Below the pieces are notes generated by a model. It was not told the DNA's origin. It was given only the letters and a program-made list of their open reading frames with translations, and searched no databases. Of a DNA stretch of 64,000 nt, positions 29,525 to 37,600 are shown one piece after another; the stretch's first letter is position 1, and every line of letters begins with the position of its first letter. Origin of the DNA: Novosphingobium profundi (GTDB taxonomy: Bacteria > Pseudomonadota > Alphaproteobacteria > Sphingomonadales > Sphingomonadaceae); NCBI RefSeq assembly GCF_020524485.1, contig NZ_JAIVLF010000005.1:124001-188000 (forward strand), written 5' to 3'. Position numbers and translations under genes: made by a program.

Positions 29525-29929
29525 ATGCCGTCAGATGGCGGCAATCCGTCAAGTGTGGCACACAGCCCGTGTGAAACGCAAAACAAGCCCATATCTGCGG
29601 TTGGCCGCTTCGTGGATCACGATCTGAGCACACGAGTTCGGGCGGTTACACCGCTTTTGGCAATACTGCCGTTCGTGCTGGCTGGGGCGATCCAGTCGCA
29701 TGTGGGCACTACGGCTGCGACGTCTGCCTGGGTCATTGCCGGCATTGTTGCTAGTGCCTGGACCGTCTTTACAGCATGGCGAGCTTTCAGGTTGTTCAAA
29801 GCCTTTACCGCTCGCGGCGATCGCCAATTTGACGCGCGCGACAAGTTCGCTCTGGCGCCCGAATATCACGCCAGTGAAAGCGCAACGAAGGCGAAGTTGA
29901 AGCACAGGATAGCCCGGCAGCGGAAGTGA
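29525..29929 (+). CDS. Hypothetical small membrane protein
   Basis: A 134-codon reading frame with two hydrophobic segments (TPLLAILPFVLAGAI and SAWVIAGIVASAWTVFTAW) followed by a basic, helical tail. I do not recognise it. The first 35 residues are unconvincing and the ATG has only a weak CAGAG ribosome site; GTG at 29614 (VDHDLSTRVRAV) may be the real start. Third-position GC is lower than in neighbouring genes, so it may be a recently acquired gene or a chance frame. About 280 bases before it and 135 after it hold nothing I can name. Confidence 0.4.
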   Translation: MPSDGGNPSSVAHSPCETQNKPISAVGRFVDHDLSTRVRAVTPLLAILPFVLAGAIQSHVGTTAATSAWVIAGIVASAWTVFTAWRAFRLFKAFTARGDRQFDARDKFALAPEYHASESATKAKLKHRIARQRK

Positions 29930-30065
29930 TGCGGCACCCTTATGCGATCAAACGTCAGTAGGAGCAGTGGCAATACCATCCATATGGGCGGAGGCCGCCG
30001 GGGTATTTTCCTGGCGATTTCGGGACAATTCCTCGCCGACGCCAGCCATTCCACCTTACAGATTA

Positions 30066-30488
30066 TTAACCAGCCTCAAGTGCTGATCTGAGCTTTTCAC
30101 GAATTTTACTAAGGGATTTCCGCAGTGATTCGTCTGAATTCAGCTCCGAGTATTCGGGCGATCGCGACAAGTGCTGTGTCTCCGCGCCGGACGCCTCCTG
30201 CTCCAGGAGTTGGCTCGCACCGCGCAATGTATACCCTTCACGATGGACCAGATCATCGATACGGCGCAGCAGTGCGATGTCTTCGGGACGGTAATAGCGC
30301 CGCGAACCACTGCGCTTGACCGGCTGCAGCATCGGGAACTGGGTTTCCCAGTAGCGCAGGACATGCTGGCGCAGGCCCAGCAACACGCTGACCTCACCGA
30401 TCGTACGCAGAGCGCCAGGCTGCTTGTGCGAGCCCGGCGCTCCGTGCACCGCCTTCAAATTGCTGGAAGAAGTCTTCAGAATCCGCAC
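30066..30488 (-). CDS. MerR-family transcriptional regulator
   Basis: A 140-residue regulator whose winged helix-turn-helix sits at about residues 28-95 (TIGEVSVLLGLRQHVLRYWETQFP then GSRRYYRPEDIALLRRI). The C-terminal part is short and lacks metal-binding cysteines. Such a merR gene immediately after ihfA is a common alphaproteobacterial arrangement. It lies 11 bases downstream of ihfA and is the last gene of the rpmF-plsX-fabH-ihfA run. Confidence 0.92.
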   Translation of the reverse strand: MRILKTSSSNLKAVHGAPGSHKQPGALRTIGEVSVLLGLRQHVLRYWETQFPMLQPVKRSGSRRYYRPEDIALLRRIDDLVHREGYTLRGASQLLEQEASGAETQHLSRSPEYSELNSDESLRKSLSKIREKLRSALEAG

Positions 30489-30499
30489 TCCGTCTGGCC

Positions 30500-30796
30500 T
30501 CAGGCCCCGGCAATGCGGTCCTTCAGCATCTGGCTGGCCCGGAAGGTGAGGACACGCCGCGGCGTGATCGGCACCTCCACCCCGGTCTTGGGATTACGCC
30601 CCATGCGCTCACCCTTGTCGCGCAGGAGGAATGTTCCGAAACCGGAGATCTTCACGTTCTCACCGTCACCAAGGGCCGTCACCATGTGCTGGAGGATAGA
30701 TTCCACCATGGAGAGCGACTCCGCCCTCGACAGTCCGAGTTGACGATGAATCGCGTCCGCGAGTTCCGCTCGCGTCAATGTATCCACTGACCGCAT
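30500..30796 (-). CDS. ihfA: Integration host factor subunit alpha
   Basis: A 98-residue HU/IHF-family DNA-bending protein. The hallmark is the beta-arm region [22 protein letters not shown] with the intercalating Pro in TGVEVPI. It resembles IhfA more than HU through its N-terminus ([11 protein letters not shown]) and its context between fabH and merR. ATG at 30796 is preferred over the TTG one codon upstream. A plausible promoter lies 38-65 bases upstream. Confidence 0.94.
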   Translation of the reverse strand: MRSVDTLTRAELADAIHRQLGLSRAESLSMVESILQHMVTALGDGENVKISGFGTFLLRDKGERMGRNPKTGVEVPITPRRVLTFRASQMLKDRIAGA

Positions 30797-30833
30797 CAAG
30801 CCTGCATCCCCTTCAAACGCTTATCCTGAGGGG

Positions 30834-30861
30834 ATGATATGAAAATCAACGAAAATTGCAA
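30834..30861 (-). promoter_or_regulatory. Candidate promoter of ihfA
   Basis: On the minus strand TTGCAA (30861-30856) and TATCAT (30839-30834) are 16 bases apart in an AT-rich patch between fabH and ihfA, suggesting that ihfA-merR can be transcribed independently of the upstream operon. Confidence 0.5.
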
Positions 30862-30878
30862 TGCTGGGTCGAATAAGG

Positions 30879-30897
30879 AACGCATCCAAAATGCGTT
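30879..30897. terminator. Short stem-loop downstream of fabH
   Basis: A 7-bp stem (aacgcat/atgcgtt) with a five-base loop just after the fabH stop. On the minus strand no T-run follows, so it is at best a weak terminator or an mRNA end stabiliser. Confidence 0.4.
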
Positions 30898-30906
30898 TTA
30901 TCGAAT

Positions 30907-31878
30907 TCAGACCCGCAGAAGGCTCGCGCCCCAAGTGAAACCACCACCCATGGCTTCCAGTACGACAAGGTCGCCCTGCGTGATCCGGCCGTCGCGCACG
31001 GCCTGGTCGAGCGCCAGCGGAACCGAGGCGGCCGAGGTGTTCGCATGCTCACCCACGGTCTTGACGACCTTCTCGGGCGAGAGCGAGAGCTTCTTGGCGG
31101 TGCCATCCAGGATGCGGGCATTGGCCTGGTGCGGCACCAGCCAGTCGATATCGGCCGTTGTCAGACCTTCCGCCTCGAGCACTTCGTGAAGCACCTGAGC
31201 CAGGTTCACCACGGCATGACGGAACACCTCACGGCCCTTCATGCGCAGCTTGCCCACGGTACCGGTGGTCGAAGGGCCGCCATCGACATAGAGCAACTGG
31301 TTGTGGGCGCCATCGGCATGGAGCTTGGTTGCGAGAATACCGCGGGGCGTTTCACCCTCGGCCTGCTCCTGCGCTTCGAGCACGATCGCACCCGCACCGT
31401 CTCCAAAAAGGACGCAGGTCGTGCGGTCCTCCCAGTCGAGAATCCGGCTGAACGTCTCAGCCCCGATCACGAGCGCGCGCTGGGCCATGCCCGAACGCAG
31501 CATCGAGTCGGCCACGCCCACGGCATAGAGGAAGCCCGAACAGACCGCCGCCACGTCGAAGGCGATGCAGCCGCCGCAGCCCAGATTGTGCTGCACCGTG
31601 GTCGCCGTTGCCGGAAACGTCTGGTCGGGGGTGGCCGTTGCCAGCACGATGAGATCGATTCTGGCCGCTTCGATGCCCGAGGCCTCGATCGCCTTCAACG
31701 CCGCCTTGGTGGCAAGGCTCGACGTCGTTTCATCGGGACCCGCGATATAGCGCTGGGTGATCCCGGTACGTTCGACGATCCATTCATCGCTGGTGTCGAC
31801 ACGCTGGGCGAGTTCGCTGTTGGAGACAACCTTTTCGGGGAGAGCCGAACCGGTACCGAGCAGAACCGAACGGCGCAT
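30907..31878 (-). CDS. fabH: Beta-ketoacyl-ACP synthase III
   Basis: FabH starts fatty acid synthesis by condensing an acyl-CoA primer with malonyl-ACP. The 323-residue protein has the full catalytic triad: Cys in [10 protein letters not shown], His in VPHQANARI and Asn in EHANTSAAS. The ATG shares one base with the plsX stop (TGATG), fixing the start and implying coupled translation. It belongs to the conserved plsX-fabH pair. Confidence 0.97.
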   Translation of the reverse strand: MRRSVLLGTGSALPEKVVSNSELAQRVDTSDEWIVERTGITQRYIAGPDETTSSLATKAALKAIEASGIEAARIDLIVLATATPDQTFPATATTVQHNLGCGGCIAFDVAAVCSGFLYAVGVADSMLRSGMAQRALVIGAETFSRILDWEDRTTCVLFGDGAGAIVLEAQEQAEGETPRGILATKLHADGAHNQLLYVDGGPSTTGTVGKLRMKGREVFRHAVVNLAQVLHEVLEAEGLTTADIDWLVPHQANARILDGTAKKLSLSPEKVVKTVGEHANTSAASVPLALDQAVRDGRITQGDLVVLEAMGGGFTWGASLLRV

Positions 31879-32939
31879 CAGGCGCGCTCTTCCTGGGCAC
31901 CCGGCATCCACAGCGATGAATCGCCTACGCGGGCCAGGTCGGCGCTGATACGCTCGGTCACTCGTTCCTCCAGAAGGCGGGCGGTCACGGCGACCGCATT
32001 TGCGACACCTGCAGCGCTGGCGCCCCCGTGGCTCTTCACGACAATGCCGTTCAGACCCAGGAAGACCGCGCCGTTATGATTGTTGGGGTCAAGATGGTGC
32101 TTGAGCAGTTCGGTGGCAGGGCGCGAGATCAGGAAACCGATCTTCGAGCGCAGTGAACTGGAAAAACTGCGGCGCAGGAGGTCCGCGACGAAACGCGCCG
32201 TCCCTTCCACGGCCTTGAGGGCAATGTTGCCCGAAAAGCCATCGGTCACCACGACATCGACGTTGCCATGCGCCATCTTGTCGGCCTCGGTGAACCCGTC
32301 GAAGGAAATCGACAGTTCCTTGGCCGCTTCGCGCAGGATCGCGGAGGCATCGCGCAGAAGCTCGGTGCCCTTGATCTCTTCAGTGCCGATGTTGAGCAGA
32401 CGCACGCGCGGCTCGGCCCGGCCGGACACGACGCGCGCATAGGCAGCCCCCATGATCGCGAACTGGACCAGGTTGCGGCTGTCGCACTCAGTGTTGGCGC
32501 CCAGATCAAGCATGATCAGGTCGTTGTCGCCGAGCGTAGGCATGAGTGCAGCGAGCGCAGGCCGGTCGATCCCCGGCATAGTACGCAGGGTCAACTTGGA
32601 GATGGCCATCAGCGCGCCGGTGTTGCCACCACTGACGGCGGCGCCGGCATCACCTGCCTTCACCGCCTCGATGGCGCGCCCCATCGACGTCCCCTTGGAA
32701 CGGCGAAGGGCCTGACTCGGCTTGTCCTCACCGCTGATCACACCATCGGTATGGATGATCTCGGACGAGGCGCGCAGGTTCGGATGATCCTGAAGCGCAT
32801 TCTTGATCCGCTCCTCGTCGCCGACGAGCAGGAACTGGAACTGGTCATGACGACGGCGCGCAAGTGCAGCGCCCTCGATCATGACGCGCACCCCCTCGTC
32901 GCCGCCCATCGCATCGATGGCGATACGCGGCAAACTCAT
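31878..32939 (-). CDS. plsX: Phosphate acyltransferase PlsX
   Basis: PlsX makes acyl-phosphate from acyl-ACP for phospholipid synthesis. The 353-residue protein begins [16 protein letters not shown], the canonical N-terminus, and includes [10 protein letters not shown] and [12 protein letters not shown]. In-frame sequence upstream overlaps rpmF and is not coding. It follows rpmF by 28 bases and overlaps fabH by one base. Confidence 0.97.
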   Translation of the reverse strand: MSLPRIAIDAMGGDEGVRVMIEGAALARRRHDQFQFLLVGDEERIKNALQDHPNLRASSEIIHTDGVISGEDKPSQALRRSKGTSMGRAIEAVKAGDAGAAVSGGNTGALMAISKLTLRTMPGIDRPALAALMPTLGDNDLIMLDLGANTECDSRNLVQFAIMGAAYARVVSGRAEPRVRLLNIGTEEIKGTELLRDASAILREAAKELSISFDGFTEADKMAHGNVDVVVTDGFSGNIALKAVEGTARFVADLLRRSFSSSLRSKIGFLISRPATELLKHHLDPNNHNGAVFLGLNGIVVKSHGGASAAGVANAVAVTARLLEERVTERISADLARVGDSSLWMPGAQEERA

Positions 32940-32967
32940 GGGCAATCTCCGAACTTCGTGCGAGGTC

Positions 32968-33147
32968 TTAGATTTCGACCGCGACGATCTCACGGCCGTT
33001 GTAGTGGCCACAAGCGTTGCAGAGGTTGTGCGGGCGCTTCAGCTCACCACAGTTCGGGCACTCGTGAAAGGCCTCGACCTTGAGCGCGTCATGGCTGCGA
33101 CGCATGCCCCGGCGGGACGGGGTGGTTTTTCTTTTGGGGACTGCCAT
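32968..33147 (-). CDS. rpmF: 50S ribosomal protein L32
   Basis: A 59-residue ribosomal protein, [20 protein letters not shown] at the N-terminus, with the zinc-ribbon cysteines CPNC and CNAC. It begins the rpmF-plsX-fabH operon, an arrangement conserved in many proteobacteria that links ribosome and lipid synthesis. The gene is preceded by a hairpin plus U-run in its predicted leader. Confidence 0.97.
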   Translation of the reverse strand: MAVPKRKTTPSRRGMRRSHDALKVEAFHECPNCGELKRPHNLCNACGHYNGREIVAVEI

Positions 33148-33179
33148 CTCGGCACCTGTTCCTGGAAATGCGTTAATGT

Positions 33180-33218
33180 AAAAAAGGCCGCCAGGGCCCG
33201 TACTCGGACCGGCGGCTT
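33180..33218 (-). terminator. Hairpin plus U-run in the rpmF leader
   Basis: On the minus strand a GC-rich stem-loop (about 33217-33186) is directly followed by six T (33185-33180) and then, 33 bases later, the rpmF start codon. No leftward gene lies upstream that would need a terminator, so it looks like an attenuator or the end of a tiny RNA. Confidence 0.7.
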
Positions 33219-33229
33219 GCGAAGGCGGG

Positions 33230-33258
33230 CCTATACCCGATTTCTGGAGAGTTGCAAG
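33230..33258 (-). promoter_or_regulatory. Candidate promoter of the rpmF-plsX-fabH operon
   Basis: On the minus strand CTTGCA (33258-33253) and TATAGG (33235-33230) are 17 bases apart. Transcription would begin near 33223, immediately before the hairpin. Confidence 0.6.
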
Positions 33259-33310
33259 CCGTTCCTCACCCCATCACAAACTAACGGGCTTCACGAGAGA
33301 GCAAACCACC

Positions 33311-33703
33311 ATGATCCTGCCTACAACACTGTGCCTCGCTGCGACTGCAGTACTGATCAACCTCTGGCTTGGCGCCCGTATCGGCAAGATACGCGGGCAG
33401 GAAAAGATCCTCCACGGGGACGGCAGCAATCCGCGCCTGATGCAGCGCATGCGCGCGCAGGCGAACTTCATCGAGAACGCGCCCTTCCTGCTGATCCTGA
33501 CAGGCGCCATCGAGATTTCCGGCAAGGGCGGCATCTGGCTCCCCCTTGCCGGAGCCCTCTTCATGGCCGCGCGCGTGTGCCACGGCCTGGGCATGGACCG
33601 CAGCGATATCAACGCCTTGCGCGCCGGCGGATTCGGGATCGGCCTCCTTGTCACGCTGAGCCTCGCCGTTGTCGCCGTCCTGATCGCGCTCGGTCTGTTC
33701 TGA
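33311..33703 (+). CDS. MAPEG-family membrane protein
   Basis: A 130-residue integral membrane protein with four predicted transmembrane segments and the family feature RAQANFIENAPF, part of the glutathione-binding region in MAPEG enzymes. Bacterial members are poorly characterised and may have glutathione transferase or peroxidase activity. It diverges from rpmF and converges with the MBL-fold gene. Confidence 0.9.
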   Translation: MILPTTLCLAATAVLINLWLGARIGKIRGQEKILHGDGSNPRLMQRMRAQANFIENAPFLLILTGAIEISGKGGIWLPLAGALFMAARVCHGLGMDRSDINALRAGGFGIGLLVTLSLAVVAVLIALGLF

Positions 33704-33716
33704 GCGAACTGGGCCC

Positions 33717-34409
33717 TCAGCTCATGGGAAGACCGCGCTCGAGCGCCTTGTCGCTGACGTAGGGGTTGGCACGGCGCTCGTCCCCAAAAGTGCTGACAGG
33801 CCCGTGCCCGGGCACGAACGTCACGTCATCGCCCAGCGGCCAGAGCCGCTGCGTGATCGAGTTGACCAAGTCCTCCAGATTGCCGCGCGGAAAGTCCCAG
33901 CGCCCGATGCCATTCTGGAAGAGAACGTCGCCCACCATCGCAAAGCGGCTCGGCGCGTGGTGGAACACGACGTGACCCGGCGTGTGGCCCGGGCAATGAA
34001 CGACATCGAGCTCCAGGTCACCGACCGTCACCGTATCGCCATGTTCCAGCCAGCGATCGGGCTCGAAGGTGTGCGCCTCCATGTTCCAGCGCGGCCCGTC
34101 ATCGTCGAGCTGGGCAATCCAGAAGCGATCTTCCTCGTGCGGCCCTTCGATAGGCACGCCCATCTCCTTGGCGAGCACACCCGCCTGACCACAGTGGTCG
34201 AGATGACCATGCGTGATCAGGATTTTCTCCAGGATGACGCCGGTCTGCTCCAGAGCCTGCTTGAGCTTGGGCAGGTCACCGCCTGGATCGACAAGCGCGC
34301 CACGCATGGTCTTGGTACACCACAGGAGCGAGCAGTTCTGCTGGAGCGGAGTGACAGGGATGATGCCCACACGCATGGGCTGGCTTGGTTCGGTCATGCT
34401 CCGGGACAT
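33717..34409 (-). CDS. MBL-fold hydrolase (glyoxalase II-like)
   Basis: A metallo-beta-lactamase-fold enzyme of about 230 residues with the zinc motif ITHGHLDHCG and later histidines in HCPGHTPGHVVFHH and VPGHGP. It resembles the short GloB2/YcbL-type hydrolases, which lack the C-terminal glutathione-binding domain. Two in-frame ATGs four codons apart are possible starts; the upstream one (MSRSMTEPSQ) has GGAG closely before it. Longer readings run into the S24 gene and are rejected. Confidence 0.9.
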   Translation of the reverse strand: MSRSMTEPSQPMRVGIIPVTPLQQNCSLLWCTKTMRGALVDPGGDLPKLKQALEQTGVILEKILITHGHLDHCGQAGVLAKEMGVPIEGPHEEDRFWIAQLDDDGPRWNMEAHTFEPDRWLEHGDTVTVGDLELDVVHCPGHTPGHVVFHHAPSRFAMVGDVLFQNGIGRWDFPRGNLEDLVNSITQRLWPLGDDVTFVPGHGPVSTFGDERRANPYVSDKALERGLPMS

Positions 34410-34474
34410 GACTCCGGCCCGCTCTGAATGCAACCACGTGATCTCGCGCGCGCCCTTGCGGATGCTCCCCAGGC

Positions 34475-35119
34475 CTAGATACGCCCGCCCTTCCAGACCA
34501 CACGCCCGATAACCGCGACATCTTCGGGACGGCACTCGATCACGCCATAGGCCGGGTTATCACTACGCAAAGCGACAAGGCCCGGCCGGCCGGTCTCGAC
34601 ACGCTTGACCAACAGCGTGCCATCCACGCGCACGACATGGATGCCATCGCGCAAGCCGCGCTGCCCCTGATCGACCAGGATCTCGTCGCCATCGCGCAAA
34701 GTCGGCTCCATCGAATCGCCGAGGACGGCGATCATCGCGAGGTTCCCAGACTGCAGCCCCATGGCGCGAAGCCAACGCCTGGAAAAACGGACCGAATCGA
34801 ACGCGGCATCCTGCGAATCGAGCGCTCCCGGCCCCGCCGACGCGCCCAGCACGAGACGGGGAATTTCCACCCACTGCGACGAATTTCCTCCAGAACCGGA
34901 GGAAATATCCTCCGGCTTACCGAGCTCCTCCTCGCCCACCCGGAAGAACCGGGCCAAAGCACCACGGTCCGTCTCCTCAAGCTTCTTCGGACTGCCCTTA
35001 CGCACGAATTGCTGGAGGTAGCTTGGGTTCTTCCCAAGCATTCGCGACAGCGCGGAGAGGCTTACCCCGCGCGCATCGGCGAGTTCCAACAGGCGGCTTC
35101 GGATAGGATCGCTTACCAT
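34475..35119 (-). CDS. S24 peptidase-type repressor with N-terminal HTH
   Basis: A 214-residue LexA/CI-like regulator. Residues about 8-42 form a helix-turn-helix (RGVSLSALSRMLGKNPSYLQQF). The C-terminal S24 domain has the catalytic pair S136 (LGDSMEPTL) and K172 (LLVKRVE). An Ala-Gly pair in GASAG (about 95-96) lies where self-cleaving repressors are cut. Its start at MVSDPIRSRL is preferred over an ATG 19 codons upstream, which would run through the predicted promoter. It diverges from a small HTH gene; a palindrome and an SOS-box-like site lie between them. Confidence 0.88.
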   Translation of the reverse strand: MVSDPIRSRLLELADARGVSLSALSRMLGKNPSYLQQFVRKGSPKKLEETDRGALARFFRVGEEELGKPEDISSGSGGNSSQWVEIPRLVLGASAGPGALDSQDAAFDSVRFSRRWLRAMGLQSGNLAMIAVLGDSMEPTLRDGDEILVDQGQRGLRDGIHVVRVDGTLLVKRVETGRPGLVALRSDNPAYGVIECRPEDVAVIGRVVWKGGRI

Positions 35120-35126
35120 AATGTAA

Positions 35127-35155
35127 TCCGTACACGAAGGAAATTTCCTAGACAA
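35127..35155 (-). promoter_or_regulatory. Candidate promoter and operator of the S24 repressor gene
   Basis: On the minus strand TTGTCT and TACGGA are 17 bases apart. The spacer contains a perfect 12-bp palindrome (aggaaatttcct, 35138-35149), a likely operator. The predicted start of transcription would fall almost on the start codon, giving a near-leaderless mRNA. Confidence 0.45.
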
Positions 35156-35162
35156 GTAGGAT

Positions 35163-35190
35163 TTGAGTTGGAACATATGATGAACATTAG
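35163..35190 (+). promoter_or_regulatory. SOS-box-like site (GAAC-N7-GAAC) within a candidate promoter
   Basis: GAAC (35171-35174), seven bases, GAAC (35182-35185) is an exact match to the alphaproteobacterial LexA consensus (GTTC-N7-GTTC on the other strand). It sits between a possible -35 (TTGAGT, 35163-35168) and a weak -10 (CATTAG, 35185-35190) of the rightward small HTH gene, the position expected for repression. Confidence 0.6.
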
Positions 35191-35222
35191 CTCAACCAAT
35201 GAAGGAAAGGAAAATCCGCCTC

Positions 35223-35423
35223 ATGTTGATTCGCGAGATCGAGCGCTTCCTGAGCGCGACCAAGATGTCCCGCACCCGTTTCGGCAGGCTCGTCGCCCGA
35301 GATCCCCGCTTCGTGGAAGACCTGCGCAACGGACGCGAACCGCGCGCAGCCATGACCCACAGGGTCGAAGGGTTCATGTCCGGCTATCGCGCCGCCAACG
35401 GGGAGACCGCCCATGCACGTTGA
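35223..35423 (+). CDS. Small HTH-like protein
   Basis: A 66-residue basic protein (MLIREIERFLSATKMSRT). The pattern of helices, including KMSRTRFGRLVARDPRFVEDLRNG, resembles a lambda-repressor-like helix-turn-helix. Similar short proteins occur in sphingomonads without an assigned function, to my recollection. The start at 35223 is chosen for its aaggaaaggaaa ribosome site; an ATG eight codons upstream lies before that site. Its end overlaps the next gene by 11 bases, so the two are probably co-translated. Confidence 0.75.
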   Translation: MLIREIERFLSATKMSRTRFGRLVARDPRFVEDLRNGREPRAAMTHRVEGFMSGYRAANGETAHAR

Positions 35424-35796
35424 TCTCGCCCTCCACGCCGAGACCAAGGGGCAAGACACACCCGCCCCGCGCCCCCGCCCGCAGCGCGGCCCCTGGCTGC
35501 AGATCGTAACCCAGGTCCTGCAACTGGCAGGCCCCCGCGCCGAATTCCTGCGCCACAGTGAGCGCCCCTGGTCGAGCGCGACCTTCGCCGGCGCACGCCA
35601 TACGGTTGCGCTGACATTCCAGGGAGGCGAGGCGATCGAGGATGGAGAACAGTTCATCGAGGCCCTGGCCGACCACGAGTTCGTGATCCCCGGACACCTC
35701 GTCGCCGATGCCGCCCTGCGCGGGACCGATCACGTCAATGGCGCGCCGCCCCGCCTTTCGGTGGAAATCGAAATCCTCCTCCTCGACGACATCTAG
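35413..35796 (+). CDS. Hypothetical protein downstream of the small HTH gene
   Basis: A 127-residue protein with no family I recognise. It begins with a proline/arginine-rich stretch (TPAPRPRPQRGP), followed by an alpha/beta segment (GARHTVALTFQGGEAIEDGEQFIEALADHEF) and ends in hydrophobic beta-like sequence (SVEIEILLLDD). No signal peptide or membrane segment. It overlaps the upstream HTH gene by 11 bases and would share its SOS-box-like promoter. Confidence 0.75.
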   Translation: MHVDLALHAETKGQDTPAPRPRPQRGPWLQIVTQVLQLAGPRAEFLRHSERPWSSATFAGARHTVALTFQGGEAIEDGEQFIEALADHEFVIPGHLVADAALRGTDHVNGAPPRLSVEIEILLLDDI

Positions 35797-35808
35797 GTCA
35801 CGGCGCAC

Positions 35809-37482
35809 TCAGAGCGCCCGGGAAAGGTCCTTGATCTCGGTATTGAGGATGTGGTCGTTTTCCGAGTAATCGACCGGACAGTCGATCAGGTGGACGCCAG
35901 GCGTGTCCCGACAATGCTCCAGCAATTCGCGCAAGTGCCCCGCACTCTCGGCCCGGTATCCGTTGGCCCCGTAGCTCTGCGCGTACTGGACGAAATCGGG
36001 ATTGCCATACGTCAATCCGAAATCGGCAAAGCCCATGTTCGCCTGCTTCCAGCGAATCATGCCATAGGCATTGTCGTTCAGCACCAGCACGGTCAGGTTG
36101 AGCTTGAGACGCACCGCCGTCTCGAGTTCCTGGCTGTTCATCATGAACCCACCATCCCCGCACACGGCCATGACCTTGCGCTCGGGATAGACCATGGCGC
36201 TGGCCATGGCCGAGGGCAGTCCGGCCCCCATCGAGGCGAGCGCGTTGTCGAGCAGCACCGTGTTGGGCTGGTAGGCCGTGTAGCCGCGCGCGAACCAGAT
36301 CTTGTAGATGCCGTTGTCGAGACACACGATGCCGTCCTCCGGCATGACATCGCGCACTTCCTGTACAAGATGCGGCGGAAAGACCGGGAAGCGTGCGTCC
36401 GACGCCAGCCCGGCGGTGTGCTCGACTTCGGCCTCGCGGTAGCGCAGCATTGCCGAGAAATCCCACTTCGAGGACGGCTTGATCGCCTCCTTGATCTGCC
36501 ACATGGCGTTGGCGATATCGCCGATCACCTCGATATGCGGGAAATAGACAGGGTCCACTTCAGCCGTCTGGGTCGAAACGTGAATGACCTTGCGCTCCTG
36601 GCACGCGGCATCGTTGTGCATGAAGAACGGCGGCTTCTCGATCACGTCGTGGCCGATGTTGACGATGCAGTCCGCATCCTCGATCGCGCGGTGGACGAAG
36701 TCGCCTGCCGAAAGTGCCGCGCAGCCCAGGAACTTGGGATGGCGCTCGTCGATCACGCCCTTGCCCAGCTGCGTCGTCAGGAAAGGGATACCCGTCTTCT
36801 CGACGAACTCGCTCAGCATGTTGCTGGTCATCTTGCGGTTGGCGCCCGCGCCGATGACGAGAAGCGGCTTGCGCGCGGATTCCAACGCCTCGCAGGCCTG
36901 ACGGATCGATTTCACGTCCGCCGAGGGGCGGCGTACCACCGACCCTGCGACCGGGCACGAGAGCGTGCGTTCATCCGCGATATCCTCGGGCAGTTCGATG
37001 TGGCAGGCGCCCGGCTTTTCCTCTTCCGCGAGACGAAACGCCTCGCGCACGCGGCTCGGGATATTGTCCGCCGAGGCCATCTGATGCGCGTACTTGGTGA
37101 TCGGATGCATGAGCGCGACCACATCGAGAATCTGGAAACGCCCCTGCTTGGACTTCTTGATCGGCTTCTGGCCGGTGATCATCACCATCGGCATGCCGCC
37201 CAGTTGCGCATAAGCCGCCGCGGTGACCAGGTTCGTGGCGCCCGGCCCCAGCGTGGAAAGGCACACGCCCGCCTTGCCGGTATGGCGCCCATAAGTGGCC
37301 GCCATGAAACCGGCACCCTGTTCGTGGCGCGTGAGGATCAGCCGGATCGAACCCGAGCGCGAGAGCGAATCGAGAAAGTCGAGGTTTTCCTCTCCCGGCA
37401 CGCCGAAGACGTATTCGACCCCTTCGTTTTCCAGACACTGCACGAACAGGTCCGAAGCCTTGGTCGTATCCGCTTCCGCCAT
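35809..37482 (-). CDS. TPP-dependent acetolactate synthase-like enzyme
   Basis: A 557-residue thiamine diphosphate enzyme of the acetolactate synthase large-subunit family. The catalytic Glu is in LTRHEQGAGF. The TPP/Mg motif is CGDGGFMMNSQELETA with the partner Asn in VLNDNAYG. No regulatory ilvN gene is adjacent and the sequence resembles catabolic or uncharacterised ALS-like proteins, so involvement in branched-chain amino acid synthesis is not assured. A 2-hydroxyacid dehydrogenase lies 118 bases upstream on the same strand. Confidence 0.88.
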   Translation of the reverse strand: MAEADTTKASDLFVQCLENEGVEYVFGVPGEENLDFLDSLSRSGSIRLILTRHEQGAGFMAATYGRHTGKAGVCLSTLGPGATNLVTAAAYAQLGGMPMVMITGQKPIKKSKQGRFQILDVVALMHPITKYAHQMASADNIPSRVREAFRLAEEEKPGACHIELPEDIADERTLSCPVAGSVVRRPSADVKSIRQACEALESARKPLLVIGAGANRKMTSNMLSEFVEKTGIPFLTTQLGKGVIDERHPKFLGCAALSAGDFVHRAIEDADCIVNIGHDVIEKPPFFMHNDAACQERKVIHVSTQTAEVDPVYFPHIEVIGDIANAMWQIKEAIKPSSKWDFSAMLRYREAEVEHTAGLASDARFPVFPPHLVQEVRDVMPEDGIVCLDNGIYKIWFARGYTAYQPNTVLLDNALASMGAGLPSAMASAMVYPERKVMAVCGDGGFMMNSQELETAVRLKLNLTVLVLNDNAYGMIRWKQANMGFADFGLTYGNPDFVQYAQSYGANGYRAESAGHLRELLEHCRDTPGVHLIDCPVDYSENDHILNTEIKDLSRAL

Positions 37483-37600
37483 CTAGGGGTCCTCCTTCTC
37501 GATCCAGCTACGTGTCCGCCGCAGGTTGCCCGGATGGGCGCGACCTTGCAAACGGGCACCTTGTCCTACCAACGGCCGGGCGCAAAGTTCCGTTCCGGGC

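Noticed and set aside
29866..30054. A 62-codon minus-strand ORF after merR
   Set aside because: No ribosome site or domain; overlaps the end of the plus-strand membrane ORF.
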